Shown here: in pieces, positions 18,109-28,562 of the stretch | Numbering within the stretch: the first letter of the stretch is position 1 | Layout: every line of letters starts with the position of its first letter | Assembly: GCF_018310345.1 (NCBI RefSeq) | Contig: NZ_JAGXBY010000007.1 | Span: forward strand, 62,001-126,000 | Origin: Ornithinibacillus massiliensis | Lineage (GTDB): Bacteria > Bacillota > Bacilli > Bacillales > Amphibacillaceae | Direction: 5' to 3' | DNA: 64,000 nt | Position numbers and translations under genes: made by a program | Notes under the pieces: generated by a model | What the model saw: the letters and a program-made list of their open reading frames with translations, nothing else | Told to the model about the DNA's origin: nothing | The model's database searches: none

Positions 18109-18370
18109 GAACTTTCCTCCTTCTTCTATGATATGGAGATTCGCTCTTGTAGGCTTTCTGGATTCGATTCCTTTTTACGCGTAAATTTGGTTGCTATCAA
18201 TCTATGTTTTTTGCCTTTAACCGCCCTCTGAGTAATATTCAGTGTATGAGATTAGTGCTTTTATCATGCGTGTAGTTTTAGTAAAAAAAGCTTGTTCTCC
18301 TTGTAAATTAGTAATAATTCGAACTACTCATGATAAAATTAGTTTACTAGGAGGAAGGGAGTGTTGTTGA

Positions 18371-19195
18371 ATGATTAAGAATTTGGCGGATACAGTAGTA
18401 TTAAATAATGGTGTCAAAATGCCTGGTTTCGGCTTAGGGGTATACAAGGTAGAGGACGGTGAAACAGTAGTCTATGCAGTCCGTACAGCAATTGAATATG
18501 GTTACCGACATATTGATACAGCATCTTTCTATCATAATGAGCGTGGAGTTGGGAAGGCGATACGGGAATCTGGAATCCCACGTGAGGAGTTGTTTATTAC
18601 TTCTAAAGTGTGGAATGATCAACAAGGCTATGAATCTACCTTAAAAGCATTTGATGAGAGCTTAGAAAAGCTTGGGACGGATTACTTAGATTTATATCTA
18701 GTTCATTGGCCAGTCTCTGGGAAGTATAAAGAAACGTACAGAGCACTCGAAAAGCTATATGAAGATGGTAGAGTTCGGGCCATTGGAGTTAGTAATTTCC
18801 ATGTGCATCATTTAAACGATTTACTAGCTGTTTGCAAGGTGAAGCCTGCGATTAACCAGGTGGAGTATCATCCTCATTTGACTCAAGTGGATCTGAAGGC
18901 TTTTTGTGAACAAGAGAATATACAGCTTGAGGCGTGGTCTCCATTAAAGCGTGGTAGACTGCTAGATGACCCAATGTTAACTGAAATCGGAAAAAAATAC
19001 CGTAAGTCCGTACCACAAGTCATTCTACGATGGGACATTCAGAATCATGTGATTACCATTCCAAAATCAATAAAGGCAGAAAGAATTCGCGAAAATGCTG
19101 ATATCTTTGATTTTGAATTAACAGATGGTGAAATGAAGCAAATCAATGAATTAAATATTAATGAAAGATCTGGATCTAATCCGGATGATTTTTAA
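18371..19195 (+). CDS. Aldo/keto reductase
   Basis: The 274-residue cytoplasmic enzyme has the AKR signatures: 'GYRHIDTASFYHNE' with the catalytic Asp and Tyr, 'ITSKVW' with the catalytic Lys, 'YLDLYLVHWP' with the catalytic His, and 'GVSNFHVHHL'. The C-terminal 'VITIPKSIKAERIRENADIF' binds the NADPH phosphate. It resembles the Bacillus YtbE/YvgN group that reduces methylglyoxal and other aldehydes. It is monocistronic with a terminator directly after the stop. Confidence 0.93.
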   Translation: MIKNLADTVVLNNGVKMPGFGLGVYKVEDGETVVYAVRTAIEYGYRHIDTASFYHNERGVGKAIRESGIPREELFITSKVWNDQQGYESTLKAFDESLEKLGTDYLDLYLVHWPVSGKYKETYRALEKLYEDGRVRAIGVSNFHVHHLNDLLAVCKVKPAINQVEYHPHLTQVDLKAFCEQENIQLEAWSPLKRGRLLDDPMLTEIGKKYRKSVPQVILRWDIQNHVITIPKSIKAERIRENADIFDFELTDGEMKQINELNINERSGSNPDDF

Positions 19196-19198
19196 TAT

Positions 19199-19233
19199 GA
19201 AAAGCTCCTTGTCGATAGGACAGGAGCTTTTTG
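19199..19233 (+). terminator. Terminator of the aldo/keto reductase gene
   Basis: AAAAGCTCC and GGAGCTTTTT flank a short inner GTC/GAC pairing with a GATA loop. The element begins a few bases after the stop codon. Confidence 0.88.
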
Positions 19234-19308
19234 TTTAGAGAGGAGGCCTATTTGAGCTCGTGATAAACTTGCAATATTTATGTTGTATAGCAACTGTATT
19301 TTATTGTT

Positions 19309-20058
<750 letters not shown>

Positions 20059-20223
20059 TCACTTTATAAAGTTTTTATACCATTTAGATTCTAGTATGCA
20101 TAAAAAAGCGGATTTTAGCTATTATATTAAACTCTCTTTAACTATTATAATCTATTTAATAATCTAGGATGAAGGTGGATTCTTGGATAAGAGCGGTTAT
20201 TGTTGGAAGTTATCTAAAAAAAA

Positions 20224-20790
20224 TAACGGGTGAGATGGGGGAGAACGGTAAAAATGGGGTATCAGTGCCCTAATCACGGTGGAGAGGGAGAAAAAGGTAA
20301 CAGAGAGCAATTATCGATGCCCTAATCACAGTGGTGAGGAAGAAAAAGGCAACGGAGAGCAGTTATCGATGCCCTAATTATGATGGAGAGGAAGAGAGAG
20401 GTAACGGAGAGCAATTATCGATGCCCTAATTAAGATGGAGAGGGAGAAAAAGGTAACGGATAGCAGTTATCGATGCCCTAATCACAGTGGAGAGGGAGAA
20501 AAAGGTAAAAGAGCAGGGTTATCAGTGCCCTAATTATGGTGGAGAGGAGGTTAAAGGTAACAGAGAGCAGTTATCAAATCCCTAATAACGGTGGAGAGGG
20601 AGAGAAAGGTAACGGAGAGCAATTATCGATGCCCTAATTAAGATGGAGAGGGAGAAAAAAGGTAACAGAGAGCAATTATCAAAGCCCTAATCACGTGGAG
20701 AGGAAGAAAAAGATAACGGAGCAGTTTTATCAGTGCCCTAATCACGGTGGGGAAGAGGATAAAGGTTATGGAGCACTGCTATCAATAGAA
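20224..20790. repeat. Tandem array of about ten 52-bp units
   Basis: Each unit has a purine block close to GGTGGAGAGGGAGAAAAAGG, then GTAACGGAGAGCA, then TTATCGATGCCCTAAT. The GCCCTAAT element (TCCCTAAT in one copy) starts at 20267, 20319, 20371, 20423, 20475, 20527, 20579, 20631, 20684 and 20735. The spacing is therefore exactly 52 except for one 53 and one 51. Units differ by point changes, strongest at both ends. There are no unique spacers, so it is not CRISPR. The unit length equals about five helical turns of B-DNA. Function is unknown. Confidence 0.95.
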
Positions 20791-20874
20791 GAAGCTGCTT
20801 CCCCCGTTAATCAACCCCGATTAACATACCGGATACGACGCCCAATAAAGCCTCCTCAATTAGCAATTAAATAA

Positions 20875-20918
20875 CCCCCTTCCAGTAAATAGATTTATAT
20901 CTACCTACCCAAAGGGGG
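20875..20918 (-). terminator. Probable terminator of transketolase
   Basis: CCCCCTT (20875-20881) and AAGGGGG (20912-20918) pair around an inner TAGAT/ATCTA helix. Read on the minus strand the hairpin is followed by TTATTTAATT. It lies 19 bases after the tkt stop. Confidence 0.55.
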
Positions 20919-20936
20919 ATTAATGAATTTATTAAA

Positions 20937-22934
20937 TTATAATACTTCTTCTACTGCTTTCACGACGTTTTCTACCGTGAAGCCGTATTTTTCGATTACT
21001 TCATTTCCAGGTGCGGATGCGCCGAAGCGGTCAATACCTAGTACTTTACCATCTAGGCCTACATAACGTTCCCAGCCGAATGTAGCTCCCATTTCTACAG
21101 CTACACGCGCTTTGACGTTTGAAGGGATTACGCTATTTTTGTATGCTGCATCTTGTTTTTCGAATCGGTCCCAAGATGGCATGCTTACTACGCGGACGTC
21201 AATACCTTTTTCTTTTAGGATACTTTGAGCTTGTACAGCTAGTTGTACTTCGGAACCAGTTGCTAAAAGAAGTGCGTCTGGTGTTTCTTTTTCTGAATCA
21301 CTGATGATATAAGCACCTTTTTGAACACCTTCATAAGCATGTTCTTTTGTTCCTTCTAAAGTAGGAAGTGCTTGTCTAGTTAAAACTAGGGCTGTTGGTG
21401 TATCAGTAGATTCTACAGATAAGCGCCATGCTGCAGCTGTTTCATTGGCATCAGCTGGGCGGATTGTAGATAGACCAGGCATTGCACGTAATGCTGCAAG
21501 ATGTTCGATTGGTTCATGTGTAGGGCCATCTTCTCCAACTGCGATAGAATCATGTGTTAAAACATATGTTACAGGTTGGTTCATAATTGCTGCTAAGCGA
21601 ATAGAAGGACGTAGGTAGTCATTGAATACGAAGAACGTACCACCGAATACTTTTAATCCACCGTGTAGCGCCATACCGTTTAATGCAGCACCCATAGCAT
21701 GTTCACGTACACCAAACCAGATGTTACGACCTGTGTAATCGTTTCTAGTGAAGTCCTCTTCACCGTTAATTGTTGTTTTATTGGAACCAGCTAAGTCGGC
21801 ACTGCCTCCGATAAAGTTAGGTACAGCTTTTGCAATGGCATTTAATACTTTTCCAGAAGAGTCTCTCGTTGCAAGCTTGTCTACACCAGCTTCGAAAGTA
21901 GGGATTGCTTTTTCCCAGCCTTCAGGAAGTTCGCCATTAATTGCTTGCTTAAGCTCTTTGGCTAATTCTGGATATTGTTCTTCATATTGAGCTAATAATG
22001 TATTCCATGCTGCTTCTTTTTCAGCACCGGCTTTCACGATTTTTTCATTAAAGTCAGTATATACTTCTTCTGGTACTTCGAAAGGTTCATGCTCCCAGCC
22101 GTAAAATTCTTTTGTTAATTTTACTTCATCTCCACCAAGTGGTGAACCGTGAGAAGCAGAAGATGCTGATTTATTAGGTGATCCGTAACCGATAACTGTT
22201 TTAATTTCGATTAATGTAGGTTGCTCGCTATTTGCTTGTGCTGCTTGGATTGCTTTTCTAATTTCTTCAATATTAGTACCGTCTTTTACGTATAGCACTT
22301 GCCATCCAAGTGCTTTGAAGCGATCTTGTGTGCTTTCTGAGAAGGAACGGTCAAGATCCCCATCCAGTGAGATATCATTTGAATCATATAAAACGATTAG
22401 CTTTCCTAAACCTAAATGTCCAGCTAGAGAAGCTGCCTCTTGAGAAATTCCTTCCATTAGATCACCATCACCAACAAGTGAATACGTATAGTGATCCACA
22501 ACAGCTAAATCTTCCTTATTATATTTACTTGCTAAATGACGTTCTGCCATTGCCATACCAACAGCCATAGCGATTCCTTGGCCAAGTGGACCAGTTGTCG
22601 CTTCAACACCGTCTGTATGGTTAACTTCTGGATGTCCTGGTGTTTTAGAACCCCATTGTCTGAAGTTTTTCAAATCATCAATGGTTACATTATAGCCAGA
22701 TAAATGAAGCAAGCTGTATAAAAGCATAGAACCATGACCAGCAGATAGGACAAAGCGGTCGCGGTTAAACCATTTTGAGTTTTTAGGATTGTGATTCATG
22801 AAATCGGTCCAAAGTGTATAGGCCATCGGTGCAGCGCCCATTGGTAAGCCAGGATGTCCTGAGTTTGCTTTTTCAATTGCATCGATTGATAATGTACGAA
22901 TAGCATTAATCGATAATTGTTCAACAGTCGTCAT
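20937..22934 (-). CDS. tkt: Transketolase
   Basis: The 665-residue thiamine-diphosphate enzyme is full length. Visible are '[19 protein letters not shown]' (His in the active site), the thiamine-binding '[32 protein letters not shown]', '[19 protein letters not shown]' with the catalytic Glu, and '[19 protein letters not shown]'. It transfers two-carbon units in the pentose phosphate pathway. A good ribosome site (AAAAGGAG) precedes the ATG. It is divergent from the polyol PTS operon, whose phosphorylated pentitol or ketose products would feed into it. Confidence 0.96.
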   Translation of the reverse strand: MTTVEQLSINAIRTLSIDAIEKANSGHPGLPMGAAPMAYTLWTDFMNHNPKNSKWFNRDRFVLSAGHGSMLLYSLLHLSGYNVTIDDLKNFRQWGSKTPGHPEVNHTDGVEATTGPLGQGIAMAVGMAMAERHLASKYNKEDLAVVDHYTYSLVGDGDLMEGISQEAASLAGHLGLGKLIVLYDSNDISLDGDLDRSFSESTQDRFKALGWQVLYVKDGTNIEEIRKAIQAAQANSEQPTLIEIKTVIGYGSPNKSASSASHGSPLGGDEVKLTKEFYGWEHEPFEVPEEVYTDFNEKIVKAGAEKEAAWNTLLAQYEEQYPELAKELKQAINGELPEGWEKAIPTFEAGVDKLATRDSSGKVLNAIAKAVPNFIGGSADLAGSNKTTINGEEDFTRNDYTGRNIWFGVREHAMGAALNGMALHGGLKVFGGTFFVFNDYLRPSIRLAAIMNQPVTYVLTHDSIAVGEDGPTHEPIEHLAALRAMPGLSTIRPADANETAAAWRLSVESTDTPTALVLTRQALPTLEGTKEHAYEGVQKGAYIISDSEKETPDALLLATGSEVQLAVQAQSILKEKGIDVRVVSMPSWDRFEKQDAAYKNSVIPSNVKARVAVEMGATFGWERYVGLDGKVLGIDRFGASAPGNEVIEKYGFTVENVVKAVEEVL

Positions 22935-23183
22935 ATCTAATAATCTCCTTTTCTATTTAACTAGATAAGTGAAATGAAATTGCTTTCACAGATTAATAGT
23001 ATAACGAATAAAGAGGAATAACAAGGATTTAATTGTACATAACTGTGAACAATAATTGTAAATCCTTTGATTAATGATGTAAATCACAATATTGTACAAT
23101 GGATGTTCAACTAATTGGGATGAAATCGGATACAAAAGGTGTATAATAGGTGTTACAATAAAACATGTCAAGGGGAGATGCAA

Positions 23184-25247
23184 GTGGTACTAAGTGATCG
23201 ATACAAAATGATCTTAGATGAACTAACTAGTAATCCAAGTATTACTAGTGTAGCACTTGAGAAGAAATTTAAATTAACGCGTAGGCAGCTTGGTTATAGT
23301 ATTCAAAAGATTAATGAATGGCTGATGAGTAATAATCTCCCAGTTATTGAAAGAACAAGGCAAGGCCATTTCGTAGTAAACCAAGCCGTGTTTACGAAGC
23401 TTAGTGGAAACAGCGAAGCTATTTCTACTACTATCGAAACACCGATTCTTCGTGAGGTAGAGCGAGTTCAGCTTATCTTGATGATGATTCTTAGCTCAGA
23501 AGAAGAGTTGTCACTTAATCATTTCACATATGAACTGGATGTTAGTAAGAACACCATTCTAAATGATTTAAAGCAAGCTCAAAGCTATGTGGATGATTAT
23601 GAATTAACGATTCGTTATTCGAGAAAGTTTGGTTACTTACTCGAAGGAAAAGAATTTCAAATTCGGAAACTGCTCATGCATATGACCTACCATATCTTGC
23701 AGCTGAATGATGGCGAAACTCGGTTAAAGAAAATAGCCACCATTCAGGATGAGGAGATTAACGAGTTTAAGAAGCGTGTTGAAAAGGTGGAGAATCAGCT
23801 TAATTTGAAATTCACCGACGAAAAACTTCAAATGATGCCACATGTTTTAATCCTATTGTTTAGAAGGATTAAAAAAGGGCATCTAATGAAATCTTTTTCC
23901 ATTGAATACCAGGAGCTGTCTAATACAAAGGAATATAAAGCAACCGAAGAGTTACTAAATGATATAGATCATATTCCTTTATCGGAGCGACTTTTTATTA
24001 CATTACACCTTCTGACGACCAATGTCTTTTCAACCGAGATGATGGAAGGAAAAGAAATTCCGAATTTATTACCAGCGATTGATAATATGCTACGTCATTT
24101 TGAAAAAAGTGCATGTATCTATCTTCAAGATCGCGATCAGTTATTAGATAAGCTTATGCAGCATATGAAACCAGCATATTATCGAATCAAATATCATCTT
24201 ACTGACACCGTCCTTTTCCAAGGATCAGTAAGCAGAGAGTTTAAAGAATTACATCATTTAGTGAAACGTTCCATTGGTCCGATTCGAGAATTGCTAGGAA
24301 CTGATATTCCTGATAATGAAACGGCTTTCATCACCATGTTAATTGGTGGGTGGATGAACAAACACGGTGAAAGTATTGATAAGAAAATCAAAGCAATCGT
24401 TGTTTGTCCACAAGGAGTTTCTGTATCCAGGCTGATGTTTAATGAGTTGAGAGAGTTGTTCCCAGAGTTTGTATTTCTTGATTATTTATCGGTCCGAGAG
24501 TTTTTAAAATATCCATTAGAATATGATGTGATTTTTTCTCCTATTAATTTAGAAACAAATAAAAAATTGTTTGTAACAAAGGTTTTTCTTGGAAAGCAAG
24601 AAAAATATCGATTGAGAAGACAGGTGATGCTGGGTGTCCATGGTTATGTTCAGGATGACATCCAGGTTGAGGGTCTGTTAGATATTATCTCAAAGCATGC
24701 TACGGTTCATAATGAAAGGGCTTTAAAAGAGGCGCTATTACAATATCTAGATCCGACTGAACGTGGGAATTATGTCACGCAAGATTTATCTAAAAATGAT
24801 TTAGGATTACGTGATCTCCTAACAAGTGACACGATTTCATTAGTTGATTCAGTCGATTCTTGGGAAGCGGCGATTCGCTTAAGCGCTAAGCCACTTATAG
24901 AACAGGGTAAGATTGAACCTCAATATGTAGATGCCATGATACGGTATTGTGAGAAAGACCCATATATTGTGATTGCACCAGGTGTCGCGATTCCACACGC
25001 TGCACCTGAGGATGGGGCACGAGAGGTTGGGATGAGCCTTTTACGAATTAAACATGGGGTATCGTACACGAGTGAAAATGATATTCATTTGATCATTGCA
25101 ATTTCGGCTGTAGACAAGCAGAAGCATATCCATGCTTTAATGCAGTTAATGAATTTAGTAGGTTCAGAGAGAGAAGTGAATGAATTAATTAGTGCCGAAT
25201 CAGTAGAGCGTGTATACGAGATTATTACACGTTACTCAATCGACTGA
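23184..25247 (+). CDS. BglG/MtlR-type PRD regulator with PTS domains
   Basis: The GTG at 23184, six bases after AGGGGAG, is the best start and gives 687 residues; earlier in-frame codons have no ribosome site. Domain order is an N-terminal winged helix pair (about 1-150, including 'LEKKFKLTRRQLGYSIQKIN'), two PRD modules (about 190-400), an EIIB-like domain beginning 'IKAIVVCPQGVSVSRLMF', and a C-terminal EIIA of mannitol/fructose type with the phosphorylatable His in 'GVAIPHAAPEDGA'. This is the transcriptional activator type controlled by PTS phosphorylation. It directly precedes and presumably controls the galactitol-type PTS operon. Confidence 0.9.
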   Translation: MVLSDRYKMILDELTSNPSITSVALEKKFKLTRRQLGYSIQKINEWLMSNNLPVIERTRQGHFVVNQAVFTKLSGNSEAISTTIETPILREVERVQLILMMILSSEEELSLNHFTYELDVSKNTILNDLKQAQSYVDDYELTIRYSRKFGYLLEGKEFQIRKLLMHMTYHILQLNDGETRLKKIATIQDEEINEFKKRVEKVENQLNLKFTDEKLQMMPHVLILLFRRIKKGHLMKSFSIEYQELSNTKEYKATEELLNDIDHIPLSERLFITLHLLTTNVFSTEMMEGKEIPNLLPAIDNMLRHFEKSACIYLQDRDQLLDKLMQHMKPAYYRIKYHLTDTVLFQGSVSREFKELHHLVKRSIGPIRELLGTDIPDNETAFITMLIGGWMNKHGESIDKKIKAIVVCPQGVSVSRLMFNELRELFPEFVFLDYLSVREFLKYPLEYDVIFSPINLETNKKLFVTKVFLGKQEKYRLRRQVMLGVHGYVQDDIQVEGLLDIISKHATVHNERALKEALLQYLDPTERGNYVTQDLSKNDLGLRDLLTSDTISLVDSVDSWEAAIRLSAKPLIEQGKIEPQYVDAMIRYCEKDPYIVIAPGVAIPHAAPEDGAREVGMSLLRIKHGVSYTSENDIHLIIAISAVDKQKHIHALMQLMNLVGSEREVNELISAESVERVYEIITRYSID

Positions 25248-25286
25248 GGTAAGCGGCACGAAAGTTAAAGAAGTGGAGTGACAACA

Positions 25287-25775
25287 ATGGGGAAATTAGT
25301 ATTTGATGAATCTGTAATCTTGTTAGATGTAGAAGGGGAAACGAAGGAAGTTGTATTAGAAACAGTGGCACAGAATTTGGTGGATAGAGGGCTTGTCAAG
25401 ACGAGCTTTATCCAAGCTATCTTAAAGCGTGAAAGTGAGTTTGCAACCGGACTACCAACTGCAGGAGTTTCTGTAGCAATTCCACATACGGATGTAGAAC
25501 ACGTTAACGAGAAAACAATTAGTGTTGCTGTTTTAAAAAAACCAGTAGACTTTGTCATCATGGGGGATGACAGTGAAACTACACCAGTACAAATCGTATT
25601 TATGCTAGCAATGGATGAAGCACACTCTCAATTAACCCTTTTACAGAAGCTTATGCAAGTCTTCCAAGATGAACAGACATTAAGAACTATTGTGAGTGCG
25701 ACGGATAAGTCAACTATAAAAACATTACTAGAGGAAAAGTTAGAATTACTTGCATTTGAAGGAGGTGAAAGATAA
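25287..25775 (+). CDS. PTS galactitol-type EIIA
   Basis: The ATG at 25287 has GGAG eight bases upstream; a GTG at 25278 overlaps that site and is less likely. The product is 162 residues of the EIIA_2 (fructose/mannitol/galactitol) fold, with His67 in 'GVSVAIPHTDVEHV' as the expected phosphorylation site. It passes phosphate from HPr to the EIIB encoded next. The stop and the EIIB start overlap by one base (TAATG). Confidence 0.92.
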   Translation: MGKLVFDESVILLDVEGETKEVVLETVAQNLVDRGLVKTSFIQAILKRESEFATGLPTAGVSVAIPHTDVEHVNEKTISVAVLKKPVDFVIMGDDSETTPVQIVFMLAMDEAHSQLTLLQKLMQVFQDEQTLRTIVSATDKSTIKTLLEEKLELLAFEGGER

Positions 25776-26059
25776 TGGCGAAAAAGACTGTTTTAGTAGC
25801 ATGTGGAGCTGGTATTGCCACTTCTACTGTTGTAAATAGTGCGATTGAAGAAATGGCTAAAGAAAATGGCATCGATGTGAATCTAGTTCAAATCAAGATT
25901 GCTGAGGTAGGTAGCTACGTAGACACAGCAGATTTACTAGTAACTACTGCAATGACAAAAACGGAGTATCCATTCCCGGTTATTAATGCTCGTAATTTCT
26001 TAACTGGTATCGGGATTGAAGATACGAAGAAACAAATCTTAGAGGAACTTAAAAAGTAG
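25775..26059 (+). CDS. PTS galactitol-type EIIB
   Basis: This 94-residue EIIB of the lactose/cellobiose/galactitol fold has the phospho-cysteine P-loop at the N-terminus (VLVACGAGIATSTVV, Cys10). The segment 'VTTAMTKTEYPFPVINARNFLTGIG' is typical of galactitol-family EIIB. It transfers phosphate to the sugar alcohol during transport by EIIC. The start overlaps the EIIA stop, so synthesis is coupled. A strong hairpin separates it from the EIIC gene. Confidence 0.93.
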   Translation: MAKKTVLVACGAGIATSTVVNSAIEEMAKENGIDVNLVQIKIAEVGSYVDTADLLVTTAMTKTEYPFPVINARNFLTGIGIEDTKKQILEELKK

Positions 26060-26070
26060 TGAAGAAAATG

Positions 26071-26118
26071 TTTGTCTATGTGAGGAGGCTAGCGCATAGA
26101 TTGGCCTCCCTGGACAAA
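26071..26118 (+). promoter_or_regulatory. Intercistronic hairpin between EIIB and EIIC genes
   Basis: TTTGTC/GACAAA form an outer helix and GGAGGC/GCCTCC an inner one. No T run follows, so mRNA processing or stability control fits better than termination. Confidence 0.55.
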
Positions 26119-26150
26119 TCTGTTGCTTCACCTCATAAGGGGGAAAAAGA

Positions 26151-27410
26151 ATGCAATCATTCGTTGATTTTATACAAGGATTTTTAGGATTAGGGGCAAC
26201 CGTTATCCTACCCGTAGCGATATTTTTACTTGGTTTATTCTTCGGCCAAAAGCCTGGTAAAGCATTCCGTTCTGGTTTAACTATCGGGGTTGCTTTCGTT
26301 GGTATTTTCTTAGTAATTGATTTGTTAACGCTTAACTTAGGACCAGCAGCACAAGGAATGGTTGATCGTCTAGGCGTCGAACTTAATGTAATTGACGTTG
26401 GTTGGCCAGCTACATCTTCTATTGCATGGGCATCTGTTGTAGCGGCATTTATTATTCCGCTAGGTCTAGTTGTAAACGTTGTTATGCTTTTAACCAAAAC
26501 AACAAAAGTAATGAACGTAGATATTTGGAACTACTGGCATTATACCTTCATGGCTGCTGTTATCTATGCTATTTCTGGAAGCGTTATCCAAGGATTAATC
26601 GCAGCTGTAATTTTCCAAATCTTATGTCTTAAGATTGCTGACTGGACTACTCCAATGGTTCGTGACTTCTACGAAATGCCTGGTGTATCCGTAGCAACTG
26701 GTAGTACTGTATCTTACGCACCTTTCATTTTCTTAGTAAAAGGGTTACAAAAAATTCCTGGAATCAACAAATTAAAAGCAGATTCTGATTCTATCCAGAA
26801 ACGCTTTGGTGTATTCGGTGATTCTATGGTAATCGGTTTAGTGCTAGGTGCTGCCATTGGGGCGCTTGCAGGTTATGACATTGGTGACATTATTGGTATC
26901 GGTATGTCTATGGCTGCTGTTATGATCTTAATGCCTCGTATGGTTAAGATTTTGATGGAAGGTTTAATGCCTGTTTCTGAGTCTGCACGTACTTGGTTAA
27001 ACAAGAAATTCGGTGATAGTGATATCACAATTGGTCTTGATGCAGCTGTACTTTTAGGACATCCATCTGTTATCGCAACTGCACTAATTTTGACACCGAT
27101 TACAGTTTTAATCGCAGTAATCTTACCTGGTAATAATGTATTACCATTTGGTGACTTAGCAACGATTCCATTTGTTATCGCATTTATTGTAGGTGCGGCT
27201 CGTGGTAATATCATTCACTCTGTCATTGTAGGTACCATTATGATTGCATTATCCCTATATATGGCAACAGATATTGCGCCGGTATTTACACAAATGGCAA
27301 CAGAAGCAAGTATCAATTTACCAGAGGGTTCTGCAATGGTTTCCAGTATTGACCAAGGTGGTAACTTAATTAACTGGGTTATCTGGAGATTCTTTGACCT
27401 ATTTAACTAA
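26151..27410 (+). CDS. PTS galactitol-type EIIC
   Basis: This 419-residue membrane component of the GatC family starts with 'MQSFVDFIQGFLGLGATVILPVAIFLLGLFFGQKPGKAF'-type sequence (given here in part), which is characteristic of the family. About ten to twelve helices follow, with a polar central loop ('GLQKIPGINKLKADSD'). It transports the polyol while EIIB phosphorylates it. The sugar cannot be fixed from sequence: galactitol, arabitol, xylitol and related alditols are all used by this family. Confidence 0.92.
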   Translation: MQSFVDFIQGFLGLGATVILPVAIFLLGLFFGQKPGKAFRSGLTIGVAFVGIFLVIDLLTLNLGPAAQGMVDRLGVELNVIDVGWPATSSIAWASVVAAFIIPLGLVVNVVMLLTKTTKVMNVDIWNYWHYTFMAAVIYAISGSVIQGLIAAVIFQILCLKIADWTTPMVRDFYEMPGVSVATGSTVSYAPFIFLVKGLQKIPGINKLKADSDSIQKRFGVFGDSMVIGLVLGAAIGALAGYDIGDIIGIGMSMAAVMILMPRMVKILMEGLMPVSESARTWLNKKFGDSDITIGLDAAVLLGHPSVIATALILTPITVLIAVILPGNNVLPFGDLATIPFVIAFIVGAARGNIIHSVIVGTIMIALSLYMATDIAPVFTQMATEASINLPEGSAMVSSIDQGGNLINWVIWRFFDLFN

Positions 27411-27421
27411 TTACATCGTTT

Positions 27422-27460
27422 AATTTCGGTGGGGGTTTAACGATAATCCCCACTGAAATT
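27422..27460 (+). promoter_or_regulatory. Strong hairpin after the EIIC gene
   Basis: AATTTCGGTGGGG and CCCCACTGAAATT form a 13-bp stem with one G-U pair. The sequence after it (ATTTGATTGT) is only weakly T-rich, so partial termination or 3'-end protection of the PTS mRNA is likely. Confidence 0.6.
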
Positions 27461-27498
27461 ATTTGATTGTACCGTTATTCATAAGGAGGAGAACAACA

Positions 27499-28530
27499 AT
27501 GAAAGCACTAGTAAAAACGGAATTAGGATTTGGAAATCTAGAAGTACAAGAAAAGCCTGAACCATCACCAGGTAGAGATCAAGTGAAAATTGAAGTGAAA
27601 TATGCTGGAATCTGTGGTTCTGATATTCATACGTATGAAGGGCATTATAAAGTGGCTACTCCAGTAACATTAGGCCATGAATTTGCAGGGGAAGTTGTTG
27701 AAGTTGGTGAAAATGTAACCGAGTTTAAAGTTGGGGATCGTGTCACTTCTGAGACAACTTTTTATATTTGTGGAGAATGTGAGTATTGTAAGACACAAGA
27801 TTATAATCTTTGTAACCATCGTAAAGGACTCGGTTCACAACAAGATGGTGGATTTACAAAATACCTAATTGCTCGTAAAGAAAGTGTTCATCATCTTCCT
27901 GAGAATGTAGATTACCAATCTGCTGCTATGACAGAGCCATTAGCGTGTACCCATCATGCTGTAGCGAAAACAGAAATAAATGAAGGAGATTTAGTTGTCG
28001 TTATCGGTCCTGGACCAATTGGCTTATTAGCTGCTCAAGTAGCAAAAAGCTATGGCGCAACCGTTATTATTACTGGCCTAACGAATGACAAAGTCCGTTT
28101 GGATAAAGCATTAGAAGTTGGAATCGACTATACGGTTAATACACAGGAGCAAGATTTGAAAGCATTTGTTAATGAGTTAACCAATGGTTATGGAGCCGAT
28201 GTCGTACTAGAATGCTCTGGTGCAATTCCTGCTGCTAAACAAGGTCTAGATATTTTACGTAAGAAAGGTCAGTATGCACAGGTTGGTCTATTTGCTAATC
28301 CAGAAATTCAATTTGATTTAGATAAAATCATTCAAAAAGAAATCCGTGTCGTAGGAAGTAGAAGTCAAAAGCCTGCTGATTGGGAGCCTTCTCTAGCATT
28401 AATGAACGAAGGGAAAGTGAATGCGAAAGCACTAGTTACCCACATCTTTGATATAACGAAATGGGATGAGGCATACCAAGCAATTAAGAGTGGTGAAGCA
28501 ATTAAAGTTTTACTCACACCAGCAGAGTAA
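27499..28530 (+). CDS. Zinc-dependent polyol dehydrogenase (MDR family) A
   Basis: The ATG at 27499, behind AAGGAGGAG, gives 343 residues; an earlier in-frame start at 27463 adds an unlikely basic extension. The enzyme has the catalytic-zinc motif 'GICGSDIHTYEGH' and 'GHEFAGEVVEVG', the four-cysteine structural zinc loop 'CGECEYCKTQDYNLC', and the NAD-binding 'VIGPGPIGLLAAQVAK'. It probably oxidises the phosphorylated polyol delivered by the PTS, or an intermediate of it, to a ketose. It is the first enzyme gene after the transporter. Confidence 0.9.
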   Translation: MKALVKTELGFGNLEVQEKPEPSPGRDQVKIEVKYAGICGSDIHTYEGHYKVATPVTLGHEFAGEVVEVGENVTEFKVGDRVTSETTFYICGECEYCKTQDYNLCNHRKGLGSQQDGGFTKYLIARKESVHHLPENVDYQSAAMTEPLACTHHAVAKTEINEGDLVVVIGPGPIGLLAAQVAKSYGATVIITGLTNDKVRLDKALEVGIDYTVNTQEQDLKAFVNELTNGYGADVVLECSGAIPAAKQGLDILRKKGQYAQVGLFANPEIQFDLDKIIQKEIRVVGSRSQKPADWEPSLALMNEGKVNAKALVTHIFDITKWDEAYQAIKSGEAIKVLLTPAE

Positions 28531-28562
28531 TAGATTACTAGATTTCAGGGAGGCTATGTCAA

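Noticed and set aside
20224..20790. CRISPR array
   Set aside because: Units are directly adjacent and drift along their full length. There are no unique spacers, no palindromic short repeat and no cas genes.
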